Positions 46,001-57,200 of a stretch of DNA of 64,000 bases are shown here, piece by piece. Made by a program: the position numbers and the translations under genes. The stretch spans positions 598,217 through 662,216 of the forward strand of contig RCTD01000032.1 in NCBI GenBank assembly GCA_014898415.1, given 5' to 3'. The stretch is from Stromatinia cepivora. Taxonomy: Eukaryota > Ascomycota > Leotiomycetes > Helotiales > Sclerotiniaceae. How positions within the stretch are numbered: the stretch's first letter is position 1; every line of letters begins with the position of its first letter. The notes under the pieces are model-generated. The model saw nothing but the letters and a program-made list of their open reading frames with translations. It was not told where the DNA came from and did not search any database.

Positions 46001-49000
46001 GTTTATTTGGCACAACCACGTTTCAGATTCTTGAATCCTCAATCATATTTTTATGCGGGATCCGACTCCCGAGGGATGCTGAATCAGTTTCTAATTTGTC
46101 CGATTCGTCTGTGCTAAAGCTAAATCCTTAAATTTAATGGGAATTTTTGGAATTTTTGTCATGAATTTTAACTTTCAAGCACATACTTTTTCATGTGAAC
46201 CTTTTCTGATATGACTTTAGATATCGGGTTTTGAGTAAAGGTATATGTATAGGTTTGGGTTTGTGTTTACATAAAGGGTAAATACGAATTAAAAATATAA
46301 AACCATGAAATTATACTGTACTATCGCGCAGTATACCGAAGTTCGCACTCATGCAAAGGTTGAAAGGGTAAGTAATGTAAGACATTTTTTACTCATATAT
46401 TACTGTTTTTCCTGTCTTTTGATGATGCTTTAAGGAACCCGAATAGATATTGAGCTGTTCTCTTCAAATTTCGAAATTTAAAGATTTTGATTGAATTTTA
46501 ACAATCTTATGATTTTGAAGTCTTTGAAACTTGTATAATTTTTTTTTAATAAATCCAAAATAGTTTTAGAATAGATTTAGAAATGAAGTATTAATAATTA
46601 AAAATGATTTTGAATAATTTCTATTAGAAAATTTAAAATTTACAATACTTTATTTGTTTGGTTTTCATCATATAAATTTTCAATCAGTGTGATGATATTA
46701 TTAATCAAAACCCCTGTTTGTAGAGCAAGTGTTTTACAATACTTCCCCCATCAACCCTCCGTACAACTTATTTTCAAGCCACTGCCACTGCCACTGCATG
46801 GGTCATTACTCCGAGCTTGCGATAATAAACTTGTATTGATCGGTACGCTGCTACCAGTACAGGTTCCTTATCTGCAAAGTAGGTTAGTGGGGTAAGGTTG
46901 GTATATCTCCATGACCTTGTTCACCGGCGGGCGCTGTTCAGCAGTAACCTAATATAACCGACAGCCGTGATCTTACCAATCGCTTGATGATAATCATGGC
47001 AGGTTTGATGAAGGAGTTTCTCGGCTGGGAACGACTCCGAGATATAGACGAATTCGAGGGGTTTCGGCCGAGGATGGAATCATGGGATGGGTTTATCAGT
47101 TATTTGCTCGACTCATATTTTTAACATTTTGATTAAACAAATGAATATATCAACCCTCCCTTGAGATATTAGTTTAATTTTCTAAACCCTTGAGCCCTCC
47201 ACAGTTCACACTGCACTGCTTCATCAACGATTCGGCGTTGCTCGGTAATAACTTGCAATACATACACAAGTAATTACTCGAGTAGATCAACATCAAAAGA
47301 CTGCTGATCTATTTACCCGAATCAGGAATATGGGTAAACCAACATTGACAGGGCTGGCCCAAGCATAGTAAATGAGGACACGACCACGAGTTACTAACTG
47401 AAAGTTGTCTAGAAGTAGATGCTTGGAGGATCTAGCGGTGCGCCTCCCGGTGAGGCTTAAATAGAGGCAGAAGGCTGGGAATACTTGGGATGGATGATTT
47501 TTATATTTCTGACATTTTGGGGGTTATTTATCCTTTGTTGGGATGGGTGGTATTTTATTCGGTTCATTCTACTTCCTGGTGTCTTTTTGAGTCGGGCTTT
47601 ACGATGTCCCCCCCCCTTTTCTACCAAAACCACAAACCCTCTTTAGGATTTCATTAATCGCATATACTAAGCAGCAAGCAGCTTTTGTTTCGTGGCCCCT
47701 ACATTTCGTAGCCCCTACCTTTGCTCCCACAACACAAAGAAAGCCTTTAAGCCTTTTAGCCATCATCTGGCGTGTAACGGGTAGGGAGTACGTACCCCTC
47801 ATCCATACATTTTATGTCCGGATTGGTATGGGGATGACGCGTACGGAAATTTATTTGATAATATCTTAGCGAGTAACGGATTGGTGTTTGCGTCACCCTA
47901 ATGAACATTGGAGAATTTAGCCATCACGCGATGAGACTTTGGGATGCAAAGCAAGAGGTGAAGAGAAAGATTGTTAGTTGAAGAATGGTTTTGATGTCAA
48001 TGTCCATCCGGCTGGCATTATTCCGTGAGCTTCTGTTTTTGATTCTGATCCATGATGGTATTAGCGCCAGGAAAGTAGCCAAGCCCTTGGCACGTAACAA
48101 AACTTGGTACATGGTATATAGTATGGACTTAGAAATCGGTTACTCGGGTTTTGGAAAGTTTGCGATAAGCTAGCAAGAAAAGATCTGCATATAAATTTAT
48201 AATATAGTAATTTTTGAAGATGAAGCGTATATAAGTAAGTCATAACCTTCACATCTTATTAATATCACATCTCAACATCCAAACTTTTGTCTAATAGAAA
48301 CAACTACTCAACAGGAAACTTGCATTGAAGATATACTTATCTATTAAATGAGCCCCTGCATCAAAGCACCAACTTAAAAAAAGATTGTCTACGTAATCAT
48401 CCCAATATCCTTGTTGCACTTGCTTCATTTGCCGCGTAGATTTAACTTGGATGAAAGCAGTACAACTTTATTACTAGACAAAATGCAGTGAACTCTCTAC
48501 ACGCTACCGCGGCTACATTGAAATTGCAATTCATGACCAGGATTTAAAATACTCTCGGTATCAAAGAGAAAACTAACTAGATCAGATATCCTCCGTTCCC
48601 TTTCTAGATCATGACCAGATTAAAATTCCACAAAACTCCTTTCTTTCCCAGTCATTCGAAATTCTTCCATCACTCTTCTGCTTTTACTTGGGTCCTTGAC
48701 TTGTTCTCTTCTTATTGCTTGGCTCTTCTATCGCTTCCTCAATCTCGCTCTCACTCAGATTCCCAACTTAATTTTGCGAGGACTTTGCGCCGCTTTCATC
48801 ATCCCGCATCTGGCATTACAGTTTCCTATCATTTTACATCCGTCTCGTATTTTACTTTGAAAACGCCAAGATCACTTCACTGTTGTTTCTTGGCCGCTTG
48901 GATAATTACTTGGCAATATTATCGGTCTCGGAAGTGAGGCACACGAGCATACTCCTGGCTTATTATATCGAACAAGCTTCCCCGTCATATCCAGCAAGGT

Positions 49001-49174
49001 ACTTCTATTTAACCTTTGAACAATTTTGCTTCATTGGCCGATTGGATTAATTGGAAAGTTTACGATTCTTTCCTGGAAAGCTTGTGTTTCTCATATCGCG
49101 AGTTTGGTGACGAATTAGGAACGAAGAAGGAAATTAGACAGGCGAATACAAGGAATTCACCAAAGAATATAAAA
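43047..49174. other. 6.1-kb gene-poor region of normal composition
   Basis: The longest unexplained stretch outside the AT-rich block. It holds only short open stretches (43057-43482 plus, 43737-44031 minus, 44588-44776 plus, 48611-48937 plus) without domain, exon chain or signal peptide that I trust. It includes a poly-C/poly-A tract near 45311-45330 and moderately AT-rich DNA near 46440-46690. The last kilobase contains the leader of the LicD-family gene. Confidence 0.45.
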
Positions 49175-50244
49175 ATGCGCCCTCCACGTTTTCTAGGCGC
49201 CATCACTACAGCATTGATTCTCCTTACCTCATTCGCACACGCCTCACCGCGGCCTAATGAAGAATTCGCAGAATCGGTGGAAGAAAGAGATTCCAACGAA
49301 GGCAATACCGAACAACACGACGCAAAATATTTCCACGAGCCAGGAGGAGATGATATATTAGGACATTATGACATACGGTATTTCCAAGGGAACCCAGTCA
49401 CCTATGAAGAAAAACAAGATTCCCTCCGATTTCTGATCAGATCCTATTTAAGCACTTTCCGCGAGCGCAATATCGAGACCTGGATTGCGCATGGAACGTT
49501 ACTGGGCTGGTGGTGGAACGGCAAGATTATGCCATGGGATTGGGATTTGGATACGCAAGTTTCGGCTGCGACTCTGACGTGGTTGGGTGAAAATATGAAT
49601 ATGACCACGCATAACTATACCGGACGAGGCGATGATGGATCTTCCGTAACTCGAGAATATCTTCTTGATATCAATCCGAATCATGTTGAGAGAGTGAGAG
49701 GAGATGGTATGAATGTTATTGATGCGCGTTGGATCGATGTGAGGAATGGGTTATTTATTGATATTACGGGACTTGCGGAAGTAAACCCTAGTACGCAGCC
49801 GGGAATTTGGAGCTGTAAGAATTTTCATCGCTATAGGACGAGAGATATTTATCCATTGAGGGAGACGGAGTTTGAGGGGGTGCCAGCACTGGTGCCGTAT
49901 AGTTTCGATAGGGTGCTTACGGATGAGTATAGTCCGAGGGCGCTGACGAAAACGTTACATGAGGGGTATGTTTTTTCTTATTTATTAATTCACTATCCTT
50001 TTCCCCCTTTTCTCTTTCATCCCATTTTTCCCTAATCATTCACAAGATCAAAATAGATCTAAATTAACACCCTCATAGCCATAGATGGAACCCCGAACAA
50101 AAAGAATGGATCCCTGAAACTCCTCTCGGTATACATGATAAACGTCAAGAAACCCAAGATCAAGCTCATCCGCACATGCCTCGAAGTATTCAATCTGATG
50201 GTAATCAAAAAGCCGGGTTGAGAAATCTTTTGAACGTTTTATGA
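49175..50244 (+). CDS. Secreted or Golgi LicD-family phosphotransferase (Mnn4-like), 318 residues
   Basis: Two exons, 49175-49965 and 50079-50244, with a 113-nt intron (GTATGT...CATAG, phase 2) that restores the frame. LicD/fukutin proteins use a nucleotidyltransferase-type fold to move phospho-groups onto sugars; fungal Mnn4 relatives are needed for mannosylphosphorylation of glycans in the Golgi. The start chosen, MRPPRFLGAITTALILLTSF, gives a clear signal peptide ending near AHA-SP; an upstream in-frame ATG (49016) would bury it. The catalytic core is 'WIAHGTLLGWWWNGKIMPWD' followed by 'WDLDTQVS', matching the H-G-[TS]-L-L-G...G-x-[IL]-[IM]-P-W-D-x-D-x-D signature. N-x-T sequons follow (e.g. 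NMTTHNYTG). The C-terminus 'GLRNLLNVL' is typical. It is short compared with yeast Mnn4 and lacks the long acidic repeats. Whether it acts on protein or cell-wall glycans is inference. Confidence 0.87.
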
Positions 50245-52691
50245 TTCTGAACTATTATTCTATTCGTGAGAATTGCTTAAAGACATTTGGAAATCGCAAG
50301 GAGCAAAATGGAAAATGGGAATTCAGTGAAAATTCCGAGGATTGGGAATGAGGGGGAGGAATGTAGATGAGGAAATGATACCCTTGAACATACAGCATGA
50401 AGCAAGCGAGCGAGCGAGCGAGCACGATGACATTGGCATTGACATTAGAATTTTCGATATGTACGAGTATTTGCAAAAAATGCAAGCACAGCACTTAATA
50501 GACGTATCAAATTGAGATTCGTCGTTTCTTTTTAGCAGAGGGGGTTTTTTGGGTTGATTGTATATATTGGATTGGAATGGCTGAGAGGAAGTTGTATATA
50601 CGAGGAGATGAGCGGAACCGGTGAATCAACTCCCGGGTTCTTGTGTATGCTTGGTACATACTTCCTTGATATCCACATTGTCTCTTTGCATGAGATGAGA
50701 CGAGATGGTTTTAGCTGGGTTAGACCATAGATGGATAGATGGATGGATAGATGGACTGGATACGGTAAATGGGAAAGGAGACAAGAGCGAGAATGAGGAG
50801 AAAGGACTAAAGTGACGGCTCCGTATAGCTTAGATCCTAATAGGTGGGAATTTATTGAGAGAGATAAGACGGTTTGGTCAAAAGTGGATCGGGAGACTGG
50901 GTAAGATGGATGTGTATACAGGAAGGAGTTGGGGGAGATGGATGGTTAGAATTGTAGATGGATTGTGCTGGAGATGGATAGTAATATTATACTATACATA
51001 AGATTGTATCCAATCGAGTGAAGTGAATTGTATCACATCACTTCAGATCACTTCAGATTAGATCGGGCAAATTCCTATCAAGAGGTTTTCTTTCTCTCCC
51101 CCCCCGCTTATTTGCATTTGTAATGGGGATGTGATGAGATTTTATTATGTATTGTATTATATATTATGCATTGTATGTTGTGCATTCAACATTAAACTGT
51201 ATATTAAATAGTATATACACATCTATTGAATAAATTTAGAATCCACGTACTTCGTATATCAGTACCGAAATACCTATCTACCTAATATCCATCCCATCCA
51301 TCAAAACACTCTTTCCTACAAGAAAAGTTGAATGAGCTAAAAAGAATCCTATTCATTTTTACACAGCACCTAGTACCGGTAGGTATGTATACAGACTCAT
51401 CACCCATGAGTCCTCACTCAAGGAATAGCTAGTATTCAAATTGCACATATGTGATAATCTTATAAATAAATAGCTATTTTTTTCACTTTGTGGACTGTTT
51501 TTACTAGGTATATTAGATTATGGGGGTGTATCACTTATATATCTATATTTATATTTACTTAGATGGATAGGTAGGTAGATAGGTAGGTAGATAGGTAGGT
51601 GTTTGTGGGATTAATTGGTGGGAAGTTGGGATTGTGTATGATTTTGGGGGATTTTTGTATGTTTTGTGGGTGATGGGTAGGTGGTAGGTGGTAGGTGATA
51701 GGTAGAGTGTGGATTTGTTATGCTTATTAGGATTATTATAAAGTATTTATGATGGATGGGTGGATATGAGGTGGTGGGAGATATTGTAATAACAGATTTT
51801 GAGGTGGGAGATTTTGGAATAGGAGATTTTAAAATGTTGATAGTAGCGAGATGTTGTAATGTAGTATAGAGAGTAGTATAAAAAGTAATATGAGTGTGAG
51901 ATATTTACTAACTCGAGATGGCAAGATGGTAGGGTGCAGTGAGGGAGTTTTGGATGCAAGAAAGGAGATTTTGAGGGGGTTGAGAAATTGAATGGAAGGT
52001 GGGTTAGGAGGTTGGATGGATGAGGGGGTGGAAGAGGAGGGGTAGGGCTGATAGATGATTAATGTCAGGATTGTAGGATGTAGTTAAGGGATGAGAGATT
52101 GAGTGGAAGACATGGAGGGGAGGAGTAGAGGAGTAGAGGAAAATTATATTATGGGTTGTGGGGTATGACACAGAATAGGAAAACATAATGGCATGAAAGA
52201 TATGATATGGGGTGCAGGATTGATATGAGAGGGGAATGGGGATGGGAAAGGAGATTGTGGAGGAGTGAGGAGTGAATGTAGAAAGAGACGACGGGATGAA
52301 AATTCAATATGCCAGCGATGTAATGACGTTAATGACGGTCTAAGAATCACCAAAATAATTCAATTGCAAATACGCCGCTGTACATTACGCCTTCCAACTT
52401 TAGTGTAATGTATACACAAATTACCAACACCTCGCTCCAACCTATGCCAAACAACCAAATCCCAATGTTTACACTGAATCCATCCCATCCTCAAATATTA
52501 CATATCAGATTCACATGATCTCTAGCAGCCATGAATATCGCCAGCTGATCATCATATTGCTGTGCTCCTTGCCTATGATTCCCCAAGTGCTGCAAATATA
52601 AATGGTCTAGTTTTCATTCTATTGCCTCGTGCGTGACGTGATGTGATTTCCCATTTTCTCCCTCTGTATTTTGCTAGGCAAGATGGATATA
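50245..52691. other. Intergenic region with simple repeats; no supported gene
   Basis: Contains short tandem GAGC repeats (about 50406-50423), GATG/GATA-type repeats (about 50725-50760) and TAGG/TAGA-type repeats (about 51560-51605), followed by long G-rich, GGTAGGTGGT-like runs to about 52150. I see no gene. Confidence 0.5.
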
Positions 52692-53171
52692 TCAAAGCCT
52701 GATATACACATCCACACATTCCAACCTCCATTCCCTCTTCCCTAATAAATTCCTCAACCACTCAACTCCAATGCCTGTCCACTCCCTACTCGCCAAATTA
52801 TTCTTCGCATCTTCTAGTGCTGTACCTGCTAATGCTATTGCAGTTTTGTTGAAGGCGCCGGCATACATTAGGACATTGTCCATGATTTCATTTGAGAGGG
52901 CTGTTTGGTTGTTTATCTCGGAGAGAGAATAGGATGAGGAGCGTGGTTGAAACCAGTTACTGCTGAAATCGAAGAAACAGTGGTCGGCCCAGTGGCAGGA
53001 AGAGGCGAAGAGGATGAGGAGTAGAATGGAACAGTATACGCAGGGTCGGTTGAGGAAGTAAGTGCAGATGAAGAAGAGGAAGATGAAGATTGGAGAGGCG
53101 TTGGTGGGGATGAAGAGGAGAGGGAGCCAACTATTGGGAAAGAGAATTAGTTGTGTTGTCAAGATATCCAT
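52692..53171 (-). CDS. Small membrane protein with two hydrophobic segments, 159 residues, function unknown
   Basis: Minus-strand ORF starting at 'MDILTTQLILFPNSWLPLLF'. Two hydrophobic segments occupy about residues 14-40 ('WLPLLF...IFIFLFFICTYF') and 46-62 ('VYCSILLLILFASSC'). A hydrophilic C-terminal half follows with two N-x-T sequons ('NQT', 'NKT') and an amphipathic 'MYAGAFNKTAIALAGTALED' stretch. Upstream lies a consensus intron, 53257-53202 (GTAAGT...TTTCAG, 56 nt), whose removal puts the upstream frame into a stop. It would therefore be an intron in the 5' untranslated region and the start is the downstream ATG at 53171. I do not recognise the family. It could instead be a chance ORF, but its length, hydrophobic patterning and adjacent intron argue for a gene. 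Confidence 0.5.
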   Translation of the reverse strand: MDILTTQLILFPNSWLPLLFIPTNASPIFIFLFFICTYFLNRPCVYCSILLLILFASSCHWADHCFFDFSSNWFQPRSSSYSLSEINNQTALSNEIMDNVLMYAGAFNKTAIALAGTALEDAKNNLASREWTGIGVEWLRNLLGKREWRLECVDVYIRL

Positions 53172-54203
53172 CCTCTCCGCGTTGATTTTGTGCCGATCAA
53201 TCTGAAATATTTTAAGGCCGAAATGACCCAGATGAATTGGATGAATGTATGACTTACCTTCTAAGACAAAACATTTCGCAGGAATTTTTAAATTCGTTGC
53301 AAAATCTGCAATAACTGGGACCAAAGGTCGTTGTAGTGTCAAATTATGCGGTCATCCGTTGACATGCAATGGCCCTTCGAATATGCAAACAGAATATGAT
53401 AAAGAATCAAAGTACCTATGTACCAAAGACGTACTTTTCGGAATAAGCGGTCGACAGGGAGAAAGGCGGGGTCCTTTTCGTTTTTGCGCTGTGTGATATA
53501 AAAAGGAAGATTTACTTGTAGTACTTGAAAATATAACTATGGTAATATCTTTTGATTTATTTGTATTTGAAATTGTTTAGTTTTTGAGGCTGGTTATCAA
53601 TAGCAACAAGATCCCGTCGCGTTTAAAAGGAAATGGACTTAACGTTCAGCCAAGCGTTTATGTTGGCGAATGATTCCTAAGAATATTTGCGTCTACTTAT
53701 CCAATTATATGATCTGAATTTAAACCTTTGCAATCCGAGAAGTCAAAAAAGGCAGAGAATAGTCCAAGCTTCATTATTACAATTATTTACGCGCTTAACT
53801 CTTTACCTCACAAATTGAAAATCACCTCGTATCCAATCCTGCTTTCTACCTCTTCACCTTTATCAAACAAACTCTACATACCTCTCTACCTCCTACCCAA
53901 CCTTCAACCTCATATCTTCACTCAACCCTCTTCCATAAATTCAAACAAACTCTTCATTTCGTACTTCATATTTGAAGCTGCCAATATCTTTGTTATTGAG
54001 GACAGTTTCTGCCTTGTACTTTATTTACAAGATTAAAGAGCTGTTGTCGATCGCTGGAAAAAGTTATCGGTTATCTTCTTTTCATCTTCTTCCTTCAACA
54101 ATTCCTTTCGTTACATACTCAAAAGTTTCTTCTCGATTTTGATTGATTCAATTTAATTTTCATTCAAAATATTTCGCCTTGAGTGCGCTTCATCTTTGTC
54201 AAA
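53172..54203. promoter_or_regulatory. Divergent upstream region of the membrane protein and EDC4 genes
   Basis: About 1 kb holding the 5' leader and intron of the minus-strand gene and the promoter of EDC4. The last 300 bases before EDC4 are rich in CTTC/TTTC/CAA runs, typical of a fungal 5' untranslated leader. Confidence 0.5.
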
Positions 54204-57200
54204 ATGTCTGGATATCCGACAGGTTCTGGTGGTAATGATGGCCGTGGTTTGGATTCTCTCTTTGCTCAGCTTCGACAACAGCAAAACCAATCTGCTGCTC
54301 CTGTTCATTTAGAGCCAAGTTATAATTATTACAATAATAACAATAACAACAACGGCTTCTTTGGTCAAAATCAACAATTGCCTTCCCATTATCAACAACC
54401 CTCTGTTTCTTCGCCACTTCCTACCCCTCCAATACATGGTCAACAACATCATCATAATTCTGCTATCATGAGTCCTGTCGATACTCCACACGCAGAACCT
54501 CCTCGCCTTGCCAATCCAGCCGGCACCGCACCCGGCGATAATCGTACTTCAAGTTTACTCAATCTGCTAAAGTTCAGCCAACCTTCTGCTAGCAAGCCAA
54601 ATAACCAAGCAGCACCGATCGGTACACCACTGCCTCCATCCCGCGATTCGTCCATGAACTTTGGTGGAAACTCCGATGTTCTTGGTCAAGTCAGCGCTGG
54701 TAATCGTGGTGGTCAAGATCTTCTTGCTGCACTTATGGGAGGAGCACAACAAAAGCCAGTTTCGACGCCGCAGATGACTCAAGCAAGCCCGCAATTCGCC
54801 AGTGCTTCTCAACCACAATCGAGCTCCAGCTTTGCAGCTGCGACTTCTCCACCTGCCGATACACAGGCTTATCTTCTTCGTCTTTTGAACCAGCCAAAGC
54901 CACCTCAAACTGGCGACGAATCACCGCATTTGAATACTGAGAAGGTATTGACGCCTCCAAGTAAAGCTAGCTCTTTGGATGAGGTTGGTGATTTGGCACA
55001 AACTTTAGAGGATACCAAGATTGATATGGATATGAATATGATGAGTTCCGCAGCTTTTGAGGGCAAGATTGGAAGGCCCCTTGGCAAGGAAAATACACGA
55101 GATGTTACTCCTCAGCCGAGAAACAATCAAGGCTTGTTTACCTATGTTAATCCTTTTGAGGAATTGGCAGCATCTTCTCCACGCAATCGTACCCCAAAGG
55201 CAACCACAGCTGGTCCATCAAATCCAAATACCTCTGCACCTGCGTTCCAGATCTTGAAACGACAAGATTCAACTGATAACAAGCGCAAGATGGATGAGAG
55301 GAGCAACGTTGATAGTCCTGCTCAGGTATTTTCTAAGCGTAAGCTTGGATCTCCTGCTGTATCTTCTGGACCTCCTACACCACTTCCTGATGGACGTACT
55401 CAACTAGAGGCTTTGATCGGCATCGGTGCTCCAAGTCCAGCCGCCAATGGCAAAGGCAAGGAGACTGTTAGTCATGCACTTGAAGAGGTTGGTGATACTG
55501 TTGATCAAGCGGTTCAAGAAGCTTTAGCCCATGCCGAACAGGAAGCAACAAATGCCGAAATTGAGAAAGATTTACGCAACATGCTCGCTGCCAAAACAGA
55601 ATCACAGTTCGAGGATCGTGCACACGTCGCTGCTACAGCTATCAAGAAGGTGCTTGACAAGGACGATACCGTTCTTGATGATTTGCCCACTCCAGTTGCT
55701 GATGAAGTCAAAGAAATTATTGATGATGCTGCACAGGGTCACATTGCAGACAGCTGGGAGAGTGCAGATGCTGAGGATGCTCCGCCCACGAACGACGAAA
55801 CTGTCATTAAGGTTTTCAATTTCCCTATGAAACCATGGACTTCTATCACTATCAAAAATAGCGAAGAAGGTCGTCCTATTTTCCGTGACGAAGTCATCGT
55901 AGATATTGCTCGTCTCAAGAAAGAATTCGACCAAATCGATCGTACTCTAGTCACTGCATCTGCAAACTTTATTGTTTATGGCATGTCAAAGAACGGAGGC
56001 ATTCGTATCATCAGACAGGCTGACGGCAAGGATTCTCGCCTTTTCACCGAGACACATGATCGTATCTTCAATGTATCGACATCCAGTGCTCCAGCGGATC
56101 TCAAGGATACTATCATTGGAACAGGTATTAGTGGCACTGTTTACTGGGCTGTTGTTAAGGACGGCGAAGGAGATTTCATTGAGGAAAACCATCCTGAAAT
56201 GCATGGTTTTGCTCTTCCTCCTATTCAAACTCCAGACAATGAGTCAGCAGGCGGTGTTCTTAAGACCAGAGCTAGAAAGAGCTCCAATCATCCCGAATTC
56301 TTTGCTGTAGGACGCGGAAAATCTATCCAAATCATCTATCCGTCTGTTATCATGAGGAACTCTTTCCTGAAAAATGGAAAAGAGCGCATTGTTGATACAG
56401 ATCGTTACCTCGCCCACCGATCTCTCAAGGTTAATACCGGCAAGGCAGGCAAAGACTTCACATTCAGTGAGGACGACACAACTATCGTTTCACTCGACAA
56501 GGCTGGACGAGTCAAATTCTGGGATGTTCGTCCTCTTACACAGATTCCAGAGGATGAGCTTCATCAAAAGGCACCTCCCGTTGAGATCAAAGAGCCACTT
56601 ACGACTCTCATCACGACTCCAGCAACTGAAAAATCATGGCCTACTTCGGTCTTGTTTGTTGATAAGCTTCGTCCTTATCAAAAAGGTGGTCCACTGCGAT
56701 ACATGATTGTTGGTATGAAGCAAAATCATACTTTACAATTGTGGGATCTTGCTTTGGGAAAACCTGTTCAGGAAATCCACTTGCCTCATAGCAAAGAATC
56801 GGATGCTGTTTGTAGCGTACTGTACCACCCTGCAACCGGGGTTATTGTGGTTGGACACCCTACACGAAATTCGATTTATTTCCTCCACCTTTCTGCCCCT
56901 AAATACAACCTTCCACGCACTGTCACCCAAGCAGAATATGTCGAGAGACTTGCAAACAACGACTCAAGTGTTTCCAAACCAGAGTCTACTGCTGTCGTTA
57001 GTGGCATGAGAGAATATTCATTCGCTAGCAAGGGCAATCTTAGAAGCTTGGACATTTTACAAAATCCTGCTGCCCCACCTACTCGTGGAGAACCAATTAC
57101 TCTGTTTGAGTTGTATGCTATGCATTCGAAGGGTGTTACTTGTCTTAACATCAAGCAAGCCGATCTAGGTTGGGACGCTAATAATAAGTGCATCTCTGCA

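Noticed and set aside
48611..48937. 108-codon plus-strand open stretch before the LicD-family gene.
   Set aside because: It has a Ser/His/Phe-rich, CT-biased composition of a leader, with no domain and no splice path into the LicD exons.
49016..49174. Upstream in-frame ATG extending the LicD-family protein by 53 residues.
   Set aside because: It would place a charged leader before a textbook signal peptide that starts at 49175.
53258..53342. N-terminal extension 'MTLQRPLVPVIADFATNLKI' of the small membrane protein.
   Set aside because: Removing the consensus intron 53257-53202 puts this extension into a stop; without splicing it would leave clear intron signals inside the coding sequence.
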